In this document: positions 1-9,118 of the stretch, in pieces
Position numbering within the stretch: position 1 is the first letter of the stretch
How the letters are laid out: each line of letters begins with the position of its first letter
DNA from: Euclidia mi
Lineage: Eukaryota > Arthropoda > Insecta > Lepidoptera > Erebidae
Length of the DNA stretch: 64,000 nt
Reading direction: 5' to 3'
Assembly (NCBI GenBank): GCA_944739405.2
Contig: OX123186.2
Span: 9,694,995-9,758,994, forward strand
Position numbers and translations under genes: made by a program
Notes under the pieces: model-generated
Told to the model about the DNA's origin: nothing
Database searches by the model: none
Seen by the model: only the letters and a program-made list of their open reading frames with translations

Positions 1-817
1 TGATTCTAGATATAGTATGATTGGAGTATAAATTCACGCCTCAAATGGCAGAACATGTCGCACAACATATGATTTAAGAACCTGTAACTACCATATTCTG
101 GAAAATAAAGTTATTATTTATTTTATTTATTTATTTAAATTACTTTTTAATGTACTTGTCAATTTATTAATATGATTCAGTCAGTAAACATCACACTCTT
201 TATTTTCATATGAAACTCCCCGTCATAAACGAAACCATTAGAACTTGGTGTATTGCTGATTAAATTAATATTCTCCCTAGCGGAGCATTTATATGATGAT
301 AAACACGTTAAATAATCAAATTATAATTGATCGCTACTGGTGTAATTCTGTAATAGCATTTCAATAACCTGGACATTCGGCAATGCTACCGAACACACGT
401 TTTGATCGGAATCGTCATAATAACATTGTATCAGAATGATACAATGTTCTGTGCCACTGAGTTAAGCTGATATGCGTTGAAATTGAGCAAGTGAATGAAG
501 TATGTATTTTTACTTTTAAATATTTTTATTGCGTGCATATTTTTGTATTGATTTATTTTTGTGTGGTGTAGATTTCAAATTGTTTTTTTAATAAGTGGTT
601 TTTGATTCGGGATTGAAAGTTCTGTTTTAGTTTGTGTATTTAATTTATTTATGTCCATTGTCAAATTTTCATCTTCATCACTGTCCAAATTGCCAAATCA
701 TTATATTCGTAAAGAAAGTATGAGTGAGAACATTTTGATGATAATGAGTGAAATTAATAAATTACGTACATCATTTCCATTGTTTGAATATACGATTTTA
801 TGTATTTTGCATTTTTT

Positions 818-984
818 CAAACACATCAGATATTGAAGGAATGGTCCTTTATGTAATAAGTGACTAGTATGGCAGTAGCAATTTCAGTGCACGTGTTGGC
901 AAACATGTGATATATGACACCTATAACAAACACATCAGATATTGAAGGAATGGTCCTTTATGTAATAAGTGACTAGTATGGCAG
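818..984. repeat. 58-bp direct repeat, two copies 109 bp apart
   Basis: Positions 818-875 and 927-984 are the same 58 bases, beginning caaacacatcagatattg and ending gactagtatggcag. The 51 bp between them are unrelated to the repeat. Identity is complete by eye, so the duplication is recent or an assembly effect. No function can be assigned. Confidence 0.85.
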
Positions 985-1376
985 ACTTATAAATTATAAA
1001 TCATGCACGAGTTACCAAAAGGCAGGCAAAATGTTGTGTAAATTTCAAGTCATACATATAATTTCAACGATATGTTGTATATCTTCTTTGTCTCAGTACA
1101 TTCAGAGTTATACATATAAGCGAGTTTCTTTTCAAGTTAGTATTATGAAGGAACAAAGTTACCGTATTCATACATAAAGTTCAAGGAATTTCTTGCACGT
1201 GTCTCCAAGTTGCGCACATAAAACATTTCTTGATTCCAATATAAAAGCGATCTCTTCAAAAACTAGTCATAACATACAGAGTACTTTTAACGACGACAGC
1301 CAACGCAATAAATACGAAATGGGTGACTTTTTGCCCCATCCCACTCAACAGACAAAATCACCTCGCCCTTCAAATT

Positions 1377-1432
1377 AGAATTCGTTCAAATCAACTTTTA
1401 CTGTAAAGTAAAAGTTGATTTGAACGAATTCT
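1377..1432. repeat. Perfect 26-bp inverted repeat with 4-nt loop
   Basis: Left arm 1377-1402 starts agaattcgttcaaatc. Right arm 1407-1432 is its exact reverse complement, and the loop is gtaa. All 26 pairs match, which gives a very stable hairpin. It could be the end of a palindromic transposon, a hairpin RNA source or a fold-back cloning or assembly artefact. No flanking target duplication was identified. Confidence 0.9.
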
Positions 1433-1884
1433 CAAACAAAGGATCACGGTATTAAGCACCAATAAGCTATAATAATAAAACTTTTATTCAAACCTAATAT
1501 TTACGTAAGATTCGGGAACCCGGGGGGAATCGGGGCGAACTTAACAACCGACAGGTTTAATTAGGGAACGAAGCTAATTCCCAAGTTTTGATGAATGCGA
1601 TTTCACGGATACAACCCCATCTCACCCTCGCAGGGAGTAGCATAATTTGAAATTTTGATTTAAAGCCTTGTTTGGTTAATTGCTGTTAATACTATCTGCG
1701 TTGGGTTGGTTAACGTGACCGAAGTGATCGTAACCCTTTGAGATTAATATCAGACTCAGTTACGTTAGTTTATGATTGGATACTCTTATTCAAATTGAAT
1801 ACTAGTTGAAATTATTTGTGAAGTGAATTTTCTAGCCGTTTTTATATCATTGAATATCATTTACGAAAATCAATCGAAAACGTT

Positions 1885-2440
1885 TGTTAACGCTGGGAGC
1901 GTTAGACCATTTGATCTGAGTTGTCCTAGAAAGACAGCTAGATGGGATAACTATAAATTAAACCACATCTACTGTTGTACTGGTTTATTGTCTCCGGTTG
2001 GAGACTCTGTTGAACTAGCCTCTGTTGGAGATTTTGCACTATGAGCCTCAGTTGAAGGCTTGCTCAAGACTGTGTCCTGGTTGAGCCCCTTTTGAAGACT
2101 CTGTTGAACTAGTCTCTGTTGGAGACTTTGCACTATGAGCCTCAGTTGAATGCTTGCTGAAGACTATGTTGTCCTGTTGAGCCCCTTTCGAAGACTGATA
2201 ATATTTCAATTTTCTTGGCCTTATATACCTTCATATTATAATCTATTTTCAAATGTATTCCTTTTACAATATTTCGTACATACAAAAAAGTAAAACATAT
2301 ACATACTTTTTGGATTGACATTTCAAAAGTATTTGTTCTTTTTACAATGTTTGTGAACTGATATACTAAAAAGTATGTATATACTCTTGTAAAAAGAGTT
2401 TTTACTCTTTTTACAATATTTGGTACTTTGGTCATAAACA
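1885..2440 (-). repeat. BEL-1 3' LTR (556 bp)
   Basis: This copy matches 11675-12136 base for base over most of its length but contains an extra 94-bp tandem unit: the segment starting gactctgttgaactag occurs at 2003 and again at 2097. That accounts exactly for 556 versus 462 bp. A few substitutions separate the copies, so the insertion is not brand new. The LTR ends TG..CA and abuts the ACGTT duplication at 1880-1884. Confidence 0.9.
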
Positions 2441-2455
2441 TACCGCCGCCCAAGG
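2441..2455 (-). promoter_or_regulatory. BEL-1 polypurine tract
   Basis: On the minus strand the bases just before the 3' LTR read CTTGGGCGGCGGTA. Such a purine-rich tract primes plus-strand DNA synthesis in LTR elements. The corresponding spots in BEL-2 (GGGGCGGGTGGA) and BEL-3 (CCGGGGGGATA) have the same character, which supports the LTR boundaries. Confidence 0.7.
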
Positions 2456-2658
2456 GCATTTCATGACGAAATGTCCTTCAAACACTAATTTGGTTACAAA
2501 TTTGACATAAGTATTTTGATTTATGACGTTTCTCTTTGTCATGAGTACATACTGAAATATACAAGTAATCATTTAAACATAACATATTTTGAATTAACAC
2601 AAACATGATAATATAAATTAAACAAAAACAACATGCAAATGTTTGAATAAAAATCATT

Positions 2659-2746
2659 TTAAGTAGCTTTATCAGCAATAGGTAAAACACACAATTTGTT
2701 AGTTGGCCTTTTAGTTATGGATGAACTAGTACGTAAAGTGACCAAC
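2659..2746 (-). pseudogene. BEL-1 integrase C-terminal end
   Basis: Minus-strand translation gives VTLRTSSSITKRPTNKLCVL followed by PIADKAT and a stop. This matches the usual last residues of Pao/BEL polyproteins. The preceding integrase residues (...GRILEKYPGHDDV) lie at 8105-8260, on the far side of LINE-1. LINE-1 therefore landed inside this reading frame a few codons before its end. Confidence 0.8.
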
Positions 2747-3337
2747 TGTTGGCAACACTGTGGCCATGTAAACAACTTGTATTTGTAGCTCTCACTTAGA
2801 AAATATTGAAAATTGATTATCGGTGCAAATAATTAGTAATAAAGTTCATAAAGTTGTGACACATAACCTCTCAGACCAAATCAACGATACCACTACAACA
2901 TCAGGGGCAAACTGTGAGTCAAATAACATATTACAATACCTTGAGAAAACGTTGCTGAGATTTTGAAACCACTCACACATACACAATCAGCTGTTTAACA
3001 GCTGTTTGCATGTTACACACGGACGCAACACTAATATACAAAAATACTGATGACATCTGACTCATATGATTTTGACAACTGAGTGAGAAGACCATAGACA
3101 AGAAATGACAGATAATAGTTCCTAAGTCATTCATTCATGCACGTTTTGATATTGCAATAAAACTACAACACATACTTTTATTAATATTGACATGAACAGA
3201 AACTGAAGAATTGCAATTTTAGAATTTTACATTTTTAACTTGGACTTTGTTTACTAATGTACGTAAAGATTAGTAAAATAAAAATAATAAAGTTGAACAC
3301 CTATCTGCAAGCTACGGTACACATATTTAACGATATT

Positions 3338-3410
3338 AATCGTTGTTCAGTTGGTCGAGAGGCATAAGACCGATTGGCGGAGTCAGAGTTACAGAGATCA
3401 AATCCCAGCA
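3338..3410 (+). other. tRNA-like sequence in the LINE-1 5' leader
   Basis: The segment contains a box-A-like TTCAGTTGGTCGAGAGG and, about 50 bp on, a box-B-like AGATCAAATCC. These are the internal RNA polymerase III promoter elements of tRNA genes and tRNA-derived SINEs. Cloverleaf pairing looks degraded, so it is not a functional tRNA gene. It lies about 160 bp before the ORF1 start. Similar tRNA-like stretches precede ORF1 in LINE-A and LINE-D. Confidence 0.5.
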
Positions 3411-3567
3411 AAGAACATTACTTTTCGTGATTTGTCGGCTACTAAAATGCTTAAATTTGGGCTTGAAAACTGAGTATTGAGTACATTATAACAAAATTTC
3501 ATTTATAATTTTAAAAACACAATACTATACTAGTAATTAAGACAGTGCTTTTAAATTTATCTATATA

Positions 3568-4836
3568 ATGGAACGGACGGAAAGTAACGTCACACTACGA
3601 AAACATAAATTAAAGCCTAAATCACTATCGATAGAATCCCTTCATAGGACTATGTCTGAAAGCCCGATGTCGTGTGAAGACTTATTGGGCAACAGTTTAA
3701 ACCTTACAACAAATTTCAGTTCTTCCTACATGTGTGAACTAAAGGACGAAATAAGAAAATTAAAGTGTGATTTAGAAATTACACAAAACGAGCTAGAAAA
3801 TATTCTCTTAGAAAATATTGATCTGAAAAAACAGATAAGTAATATGAGTCAGGAAGTTAATGTACTTAAACAGATATGCAAAAGTCCGTTGAGCTCATTC
3901 AGACAAAATATGAACTCAAGCTCAAAAAAAAATGTACGCCGTCGCCTCACAAATAGTTTCCAAGTATCGCCTACAAAACAAGATGCAAAAAGCTCAGAGA
4001 GTTCCACTACAAACCATGACGAAAACCACATTTTATTAGCTCCAAGCCAAATGACGCCTCCCAGTAAATGCCACAAAGAGACTCAAACTACCGATCAAAT
4101 TACGCATGATCCAACTTCAGTAGCTAATAACAATATTACAAGTCATAATGGACTATCCACAAAATGCAAAGAAAAACCGAATACCATACACAAGCTGAAA
4201 CAAAAGAATAGGCTGTGTATTCTGAGTAGTAGCAGTAATCGTCAAGACCTTTCAATATTTGAAGATATTTATGCTGATCACTTTGACTACTGTCACTACA
4301 AAATGCCAAACAGCACAATTGAAGGGCTTCTAAGCAACCTAGAAAATAAGTTAAATGGTTTCACACTAAATGATTATTGCATAATACTAGTGGGAGAAAA
4401 CGACTTGAGAGAGGAAAACACTATTATGAACACAGTAAACACGATAAAAAAATCACTACAAGGCATAAAAAACACTAATAAGATAATTTGTGTTCCCACC
4501 TACAAGACAGGTGCGTTAATATACAATTACAAGGTCGAACTATTTAATAATCTCTTATACCTAGATCTGCAATATAATGACTATGCATACTTCTTTGACA
4601 GTAATCTCACTCTATCTCTTGAGATGTTTAATTATTATACTGGGAAGGTAAATAAAAATGGACTACAAAATATACATAAACGTTTAATGGACAACATGCA
4701 GATTGACATTTCATTATATACTAAACAAACTGACGAAACAAAGAAACATGACCACTCTACAGATACTAAAACTGATGACACTGAAGATATCAATACATTC
4801 ACTACCATGCCAAATCAACACTTTTTTCGTGTATAA
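3568..4836 (+). CDS. LINE-1 ORF1 protein, coiled coil plus SGNH/esterase-like domain
   Basis: This 422-residue protein probably binds element RNA and assembles the retrotransposition particle, the usual ORF1 role. Residues about 55-95 form a heptad-rich coiled coil (ELKDEIRKLKCDLEITQNEL). Residues 130-210 are polar linker. Residues about 215-375 resemble the SGNH-hydrolase/esterase domain found in ORF1 of CR1-type LINEs. The IILVGENDL stretch at 272 matches the family's xxGxND block, and a histidine at about 370 sits where the catalytic His usually lies. The block normally carrying the catalytic GDS reads CILSSSSNRQDL, so the nucleophile motif is altered. There are no CCHC knuckles. The start chosen is the first ATG of the frame. 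ORF2 overlaps its last 134 bp in another frame. The esterase assignment is by eye and moderately sure; the ORF1 role follows from position. Confidence 0.75.
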   Translation: MERTESNVTLRKHKLKPKSLSIESLHRTMSESPMSCEDLLGNSLNLTTNFSSSYMCELKDEIRKLKCDLEITQNELENILLENIDLKKQISNMSQEVNVLKQICKSPLSSFRQNMNSSSKKNVRRRLTNSFQVSPTKQDAKSSESSTTNHDENHILLAPSQMTPPSKCHKETQTTDQITHDPTSVANNNITSHNGLSTKCKEKPNTIHKLKQKNRLCILSSSSNRQDLSIFEDIYADHFDYCHYKMPNSTIEGLLSNLENKLNGFTLNDYCIILVGENDLREENTIMNTVNTIKKSLQGIKNTNKIICVPTYKTGALIYNYKVELFNNLLYLDLQYNDYAYFFDSNLTLSLEMFNYYTGKVNKNGLQNIHKRLMDNMQIDISLYTKQTDETKKHDHSTDTKTDDTEDINTFTTMPNQHFFRV

Positions 4837-7678
4837 CAACATATATGTTCTACACCAAAACATTGCTGGACTTCTAAACAAAAGTGACAGCCTAACAATA
4901 TGTTTGGAAGAGTTACAATTCAACAAAAAAACAGTTGATGTGTTATGCATAACAGAACACTTTATGACAGCGGAACAAGAAGAAATATTACACATACCAA
5001 ATTACAAAATAGCATCAAGCTTTGCTAGAGATAGTCGTAGAGGAGGCGCATGTATACTAACGCGGATCGGACATCAATTTAAAATATTAAATGAAAACTA
5101 TTTAATCAAAAATATCATAGAATATTGCGCTATAGAACTGGTTGAACATGGCATAATCATTATATGTGTATATAGAGTTCCTAACTCTAACTTAGACATA
5201 TTCTATGACAAACTGAACAACATTCTAAGCTTGGTATGTATAAAACATAATAAAAAAGTGATTGTTTGCGGGGATTTTAATGTTGATATATTAAAAACAA
5301 ATACACAGGCATTGGAATTTAAATACACATTTTTAAGCTACAATTTAAAACTTGAATTTCACCAACCTACCAGATTAAGTAGTAAAACATGCCTAGATAA
5401 TTTCGCACACAATATTAGAGGTTGTAAAGGCGAAATTATTGAATTTGGATTGTCGGATCATACCGCACAGCTTTTGAGATGTCCGGTAAAAAAAACTTGT
5501 GCCATGAAATCTTGGAAAATTAGGCGCAGAAACTACTGTAGAGAAAATATAGATATTTTCAAAAATTGTATTAGTAACCTAACTTTTTCAGATGTTTATG
5601 ACGCCTTAGATGCAAATAATGCCTACAATTCTTTTTTGGACTTATTTAAATGTTTTTATTATCTCTGTTTTCCCTTTAAAACGACCACGAAAACCATTAC
5701 TAAGAAAGCAAAATGGCTATCAAATGGTATTAAATTTTGCAGTAGAAAGAAAAGGTCATTACTTTGGCAATACAGAAATAAACCAACCCTAGAAAATAGA
5801 AATGCATATACTACATATTCTAAGAGGTTGAAAAAGATCTTGTCACTAACACAAAAATCACAGAACAACTATTATATAAATACATCCAAAAATAAATCTA
5901 AGGCTGCATGGACGATAATTAATAATTCTAAAACATATTTTCCAAAAGAACCAATAACTGAAGTGACAATTAATACCATTTCAATCACAGATCCAATAAA
6001 TATAGCTAACGCTTTCAATGACTATTACATTGACCAAACATTGCCATCACACAATTTTAAAATAGATAATGGTTCTAAAGACTTTAACTCTAACTCTATA
6101 TTTATATCACCAACAATTTCACAAGATATTATTTATCACATTAAAACACTTAAAAATACGAATAGTGTTGGCTACGATGGGATTAATACTAAGGTTATTA
6201 AACATGTTGCACCATACATTGCCCCGCACCTCAGCTATATTGTAAATTTGGTTATACTGAATGGAACTTTTCCCGACAGGTTAAAAACTTCAGTAGTAAC
6301 CCCACTACACAAAAAGCTAGATAAAAACTTAATGGAAAATTATAGGCCAATCTCTTTGATACCAATTTTTTCGAAGGTGTTAGAGAAGGTCATATATAAG
6401 GCCTTATATACATTTATTGAAAAATCAAACATATTAGTTAATGAACAAAAAGGTTTTCGTAAAAACAAAACCATTAATATGGCCATATATGATCTTATTC
6501 AACCTATCATACAAAGTGTAGATAATAGGAACCCTGTCTGTGCTGTGTATATGGATTTGTCGAAAGCCTTCGACTATGTGGACCATTCAATATTATTAAA
6601 TAAATTGGAAAACTATGGGATGCGAGGCAATGTACTGTCAATGCTCAAATCGTATTTATGTAACAGAAAACAGTATGTAGAAATAACGCAAATATGTACA
6701 AAAAGTGGAAAGGAAAAAAAATACCGCTCGAACAGTAAAATAATAAAACAAGGAGTGCCACAAGGTAGTGTATTAGGGCCACTACTGTTCTTGCTTTATA
6801 TCAATGACCTACCTAGATATGTAAAACATCCTATGGTACTGTTCGCTGATGACAGTACAGTGATAATAAAATGTGACGATCCAATAGCCTATGAAAATGA
6901 AATAAACTCAACATTAAATAATATCATAGAATGGATAAACCAGAACAAACTGGTTATAAATCTGAGCAAAACAAAAATCATGCACTTTCATCAGCGAATC
7001 CCATGCAGACAACTGGACATCAGTTATCAAGGAAATAAAATAGAAGTAGTAACTGCTACTAAATTCTTAGGCATAATTATAGATAGTAATTTAAATTGGA
7101 AACCACAACTTGACGAAATTTGTAAAAGAATGAATAAATTTGTGTACCTATTATATAAGCTGTCCAAAATTGTTAACATGGAATCCGTTTTGCTGGCATA
7201 CCATAGCTACGTTGCATCAGTACTCAGATATAGTATAATCTTTTGGGGCAACTCAGTCCATAAAGAGTTTGCATTTAGGGCCCAAAAGAGATGCATTCGA
7301 GCCATGTGTAGATTGCATCCTACAGAAAGCTGTGCACCTATATTTAAAAGTTTAAAACTTTTGACACTACCTTCTTTGTACATTTATGAGGTTAGTATAT
7401 TTGTAAAGACCAACATAGACTTGTATAAAATAGCTTTTAAAAGTCATTACAGAAAATTACGCGATAAGAACAAACTAGAACTCGAAATACCAGAACGAAA
7501 CACAGCATTAAAATACAAAAGCTTTTTCTGTATGGGTCAGTTAATATTCAATAAACTGCCAGATGCAATCAAAACACTTGATCTGATAAAATTTAAAAGG
7601 ACTCTGCATTCTATTTTAATTCAAAAATGTTATTACTCTATTAACGACTACCTTAATGACATCTCTATTTCAATCTGA
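4703..7678 (+). CDS. LINE-1 ORF2 protein: APE endonuclease and reverse transcriptase
   Basis: This 991-residue polyprotein nicks target DNA and copies LINE RNA into it (target-primed reverse transcription). The AP-endonuclease-like domain begins near residue 48 (YVLHQNIAGL) and shows CITEH, RRGGACI, CGDFNVDI and GLSDHTAQ, the usual catalytic and substrate-contact blocks. The reverse transcriptase spans about 490-790, with NYRPISLIPIFSKVLEK, YMDLSKAFDYVDH, GVPQGSVLGPLLF (684 on) and the catalytic FADD at 714-717. A thumb and connection region follows. Length is typical for CR1-like ORF2. The listed start overlaps ORF1, but recognisable homology begins only at about 4844, just after the ORF1 stop, so stop-restart or frameshift translation is possible. 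No stop or frameshift interrupts it; all catalytic residues that I can recognise are present. Confidence 0.88.
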   Translation: MTFHYILNKLTKQRNMTTLQILKLMTLKISIHSLPCQINTFFVYNNIYVLHQNIAGLLNKSDSLTICLEELQFNKKTVDVLCITEHFMTAEQEEILHIPNYKIASSFARDSRRGGACILTRIGHQFKILNENYLIKNIIEYCAIELVEHGIIIICVYRVPNSNLDIFYDKLNNILSLVCIKHNKKVIVCGDFNVDILKTNTQALEFKYTFLSYNLKLEFHQPTRLSSKTCLDNFAHNIRGCKGEIIEFGLSDHTAQLLRCPVKKTCAMKSWKIRRRNYCRENIDIFKNCISNLTFSDVYDALDANNAYNSFLDLFKCFYYLCFPFKTTTKTITKKAKWLSNGIKFCSRKKRSLLWQYRNKPTLENRNAYTTYSKRLKKILSLTQKSQNNYYINTSKNKSKAAWTIINNSKTYFPKEPITEVTINTISITDPINIANAFNDYYIDQTLPSHNFKIDNGSKDFNSNSIFISPTISQDIIYHIKTLKNTNSVGYDGINTKVIKHVAPYIAPHLSYIVNLVILNGTFPDRLKTSVVTPLHKKLDKNLMENYRPISLIPIFSKVLEKVIYKALYTFIEKSNILVNEQKGFRKNKTINMAIYDLIQPIIQSVDNRNPVCAVYMDLSKAFDYVDHSILLNKLENYGMRGNVLSMLKSYLCNRKQYVEITQICTKSGKEKKYRSNSKIIKQGVPQGSVLGPLLFLLYINDLPRYVKHPMVLFADDSTVIIKCDDPIAYENEINSTLNNIIEWINQNKLVINLSKTKIMHFHQRIPCRQLDISYQGNKIEVVTATKFLGIIIDSNLNWKPQLDEICKRMNKFVYLLYKLSKIVNMESVLLAYHSYVASVLRYSIIFWGNSVHKEFAFRAQKRCIRAMCRLHPTESCAPIFKSLKLLTLPSLYIYEVSIFVKTNIDLYKIAFKSHYRKLRDKNKLELEIPERNTALKYKSFFCMGQLIFNKLPDAIKTLDLIKFKRTLHSILIQKCYYSINDYLNDISISI

Positions 7679-8072
7679 CTTGATGTATAAAAATGTTTAG
7701 TATAGCTTTAGTGATGATTATGTAAATATCTAATGACAATTTTTAAACTCATACCTTTTGACTGACATCTAATTATTTGTATTTAATTTAATTACTTTGG
7801 ACATTTTTAATTTATTAATTTTATTCTAATTTAATTACTTTGGACATTTTTAATTTATTAATTTTAATCATAATAAAAATATACAATAGTAAAAAATACT
7901 GGAATTGACATTAGGTATATCTGCATCACAAAGAGTCAACTATATTAATTTGTAAGTTTAATAACATTTTACTGCTTTTGATATTTGTACGCCACATGGC
8001 AAAGCATAGTGATACAAGTTATAATATGTACTATCTCATACCATTGTGATCTACCTATGTTTACAAATAAAC
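7679..8072 (+). other. LINE-1 3' untranslated region
   Basis: AT-rich sequence between the ORF2 stop and the hexamer tail, with no reading frame. A 33-base segment (aatttaattactttggacat...) is repeated in tandem at about 7785-7865. In this LINE group the 3' UTR end is recognised by the element's own reverse transcriptase. Confidence 0.6.
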
Positions 8073-8104
8073 TGATTCTGATTCTGATTCTGATTCTGAT
8101 TCTG
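8073..8104 (+). repeat. (TGATTC)n tail of LINE-1
   Basis: About five copies of TGATTC close LINE-1 and directly precede BEL-1 integrase DNA (tgacatcatcatgacc). Short tandem repeats at the 3' end are generated by slippage during target-primed reverse transcription and mark CR1-type LINEs. Confidence 0.85.
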
Positions 8105-8890
8105 TGACATCATCATGACCTGGGTACTTTTCTAAAATTCGACCTAGTGACCAACGACTCGGCGGCAAATCTTCCTTTACAAGCACTAAATCCCCAATAT
8201 TTGGTTCAGGTGATCCGTAAGACCATTTGTATCTATTCATTAGATTGGCTTAATGTTCTTTAGACCAATGCCTTCAGGATGACTGCAATATCCTTTGTAC
8301 AAATTGCCATCGTGTTAGTGAAGTAAAATTTGAGCTCGCATGATTGTAATCAGGGGCCCAATTCCGCTCAATAAATGTATTCGCGATATGATGTCAGTGT
8401 CATACTTACGTCACAAAAAGCGTATTCTTCTAAATTATATGATATTTGAATGAAATTGAAACGAGATCGTATGCGTCAACGACGAACTGTTTATTTTAAA
8501 CTATACGATAATGACATAAGGTTATCAGAATACCGCTTTTAAATCCATTCAAAATATGATATCAATGTCATATAAAAATAGCGGAATTGGCCCCCTGGAG
8601 TCGTAATGATTTGTAATAGCTCTCCGATTAAACAATGTCCTGGTGTCACATGAGATTTTAAATGATTTGACCTTTTGTACTTAATAATGTTGTCCTTTAA
8701 AACTGTGGTACCGAAAACCAGACATCCTTTTGTACTTATTTTGGGTTTATGCCTCTTGATGCAGAATCCGCTTTATTGTCCTTTGTTGACACATGAAACC
8801 ATTGCGAAGACTCCATCGAAGATAAGATTTCTGATGTGCAGTTTGCAATAAAGGTTTTCCATTTACTAGGGTGACTACTTAACCACGACA
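8105..8890 (-). pseudogene. BEL-1 pol remnants: RNase H end joined to integrase C-terminus
   Basis: Reading the minus strand from 8890, VLSWLSSHPSKWKTFIAN and the block ending ADSASRG match the end of the Pao/BEL RNase H region (compare WLKASVHTLEVFVANR...NPADCASRG in BEL-2). After a stop and a gap, SHVTPGHCLIGELLQII, LTRWQFVQRILQ, MNRYKWSYGSPEPNIGDLVL and PPSRWSLGRILEKYPGHDDV match the C-terminal part of BEL integrase. The integrase zinc finger and DDE core that belong between these blocks are missing. The MITE at 8351-8597 splits the integrase part, and LINE-1 cuts it at 8104. No functional protein can come from this region. Confidence 0.8.
8351..8597. mobile_element. MITE with 18-bp terminal inverted repeats
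   Basis: The left end CAGGGGCCCAATTCCGCT and the reverse complement of the right end, CAGGGGGCCAATTCCGCT, match at 17 of 18 positions. The 247-bp element is non-coding and contains two near-copies of atatgatgtcagtgtcata. It interrupts BEL-1 integrase homology cleanly (the block ending LLQII lies on one side, SNFTSLTRWQF on the other), which shows that it was inserted. I could not fix the target duplication, so the superfamily is open. Confidence 0.8.
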
Positions 8891-8989
8891 ATACTATAAT
8901 TATTATTCATTGGCGGTAGATTTGGCGTATACTAAAAACAGTCCAGTATAACATTATACTCCTTCCTTCTATAATTGTTGTCCTGTTAT

Positions 8990-9118
8990 ATCCTTTACAG
9001 TTGATCTATGTTATTTCTTTTTTGTCCTTTTATTTGACCTAAATTCCTTTTTGTCCTCTGTAGTTGATCTCATTGCCTTTTTGTCTTCTTTAGTTGAACT
9101 AATGTCCCTTTTGTGCTT
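8990..9118. repeat. Minisatellite of about 30 bp, four degenerate units
   Basis: Units of the form gttgatct..attcctttttgtcct recur about four times. Read on the minus strand they encode lysine-rich repeats (TKEDKKAMRSTTEDKKEF). The array sits exactly where the reverse transcriptase core of BEL-1 should begin, between the RT N-terminal linker and the RNase H remnant. Confidence 0.65.

Larger units (their letters stand above)
1..1884. other. AT-rich region without a recognised gene
   Basis: No open frame here resembles a known protein; the two short frames are compositionally AT-rich and lack motifs. The stretch holds a dispersed 58-bp direct repeat and a long perfect hairpin, listed separately. 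It ends at the target duplication of BEL-1. I see no exon-like pattern, but a short non-coding RNA or regulatory element could be missed by eye. Confidence 0.5.
2749..8104 (+). mobile_element. LINE-1: full-length CR1-like non-LTR retrotransposon
   Basis: This 5.36-kb plus-strand element has a 5' leader of about 820 bp, ORF1 (3568-4836), ORF2 (4703-7678), a 3' UTR and a (TGATTC)n tail at 8073-8104. BEL-1 integrase sequence resumes directly on both sides. A short tandem-repeat 3' end instead of poly(A) is typical of the CR1/L2/Daphne group. Both frames are open over their full length, so it is the best-preserved complete LINE in the window. No clear target duplication is visible; the junctions share only one to three bases. 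Confidence 0.85.

Noticed and set aside
3338..3410. Functional tRNA gene
   Set aside because: Arms do not pair well and there is no clean acceptor stem; only promoter-box resemblance remains. The same holds for 25232-25305 and 56333-56402.
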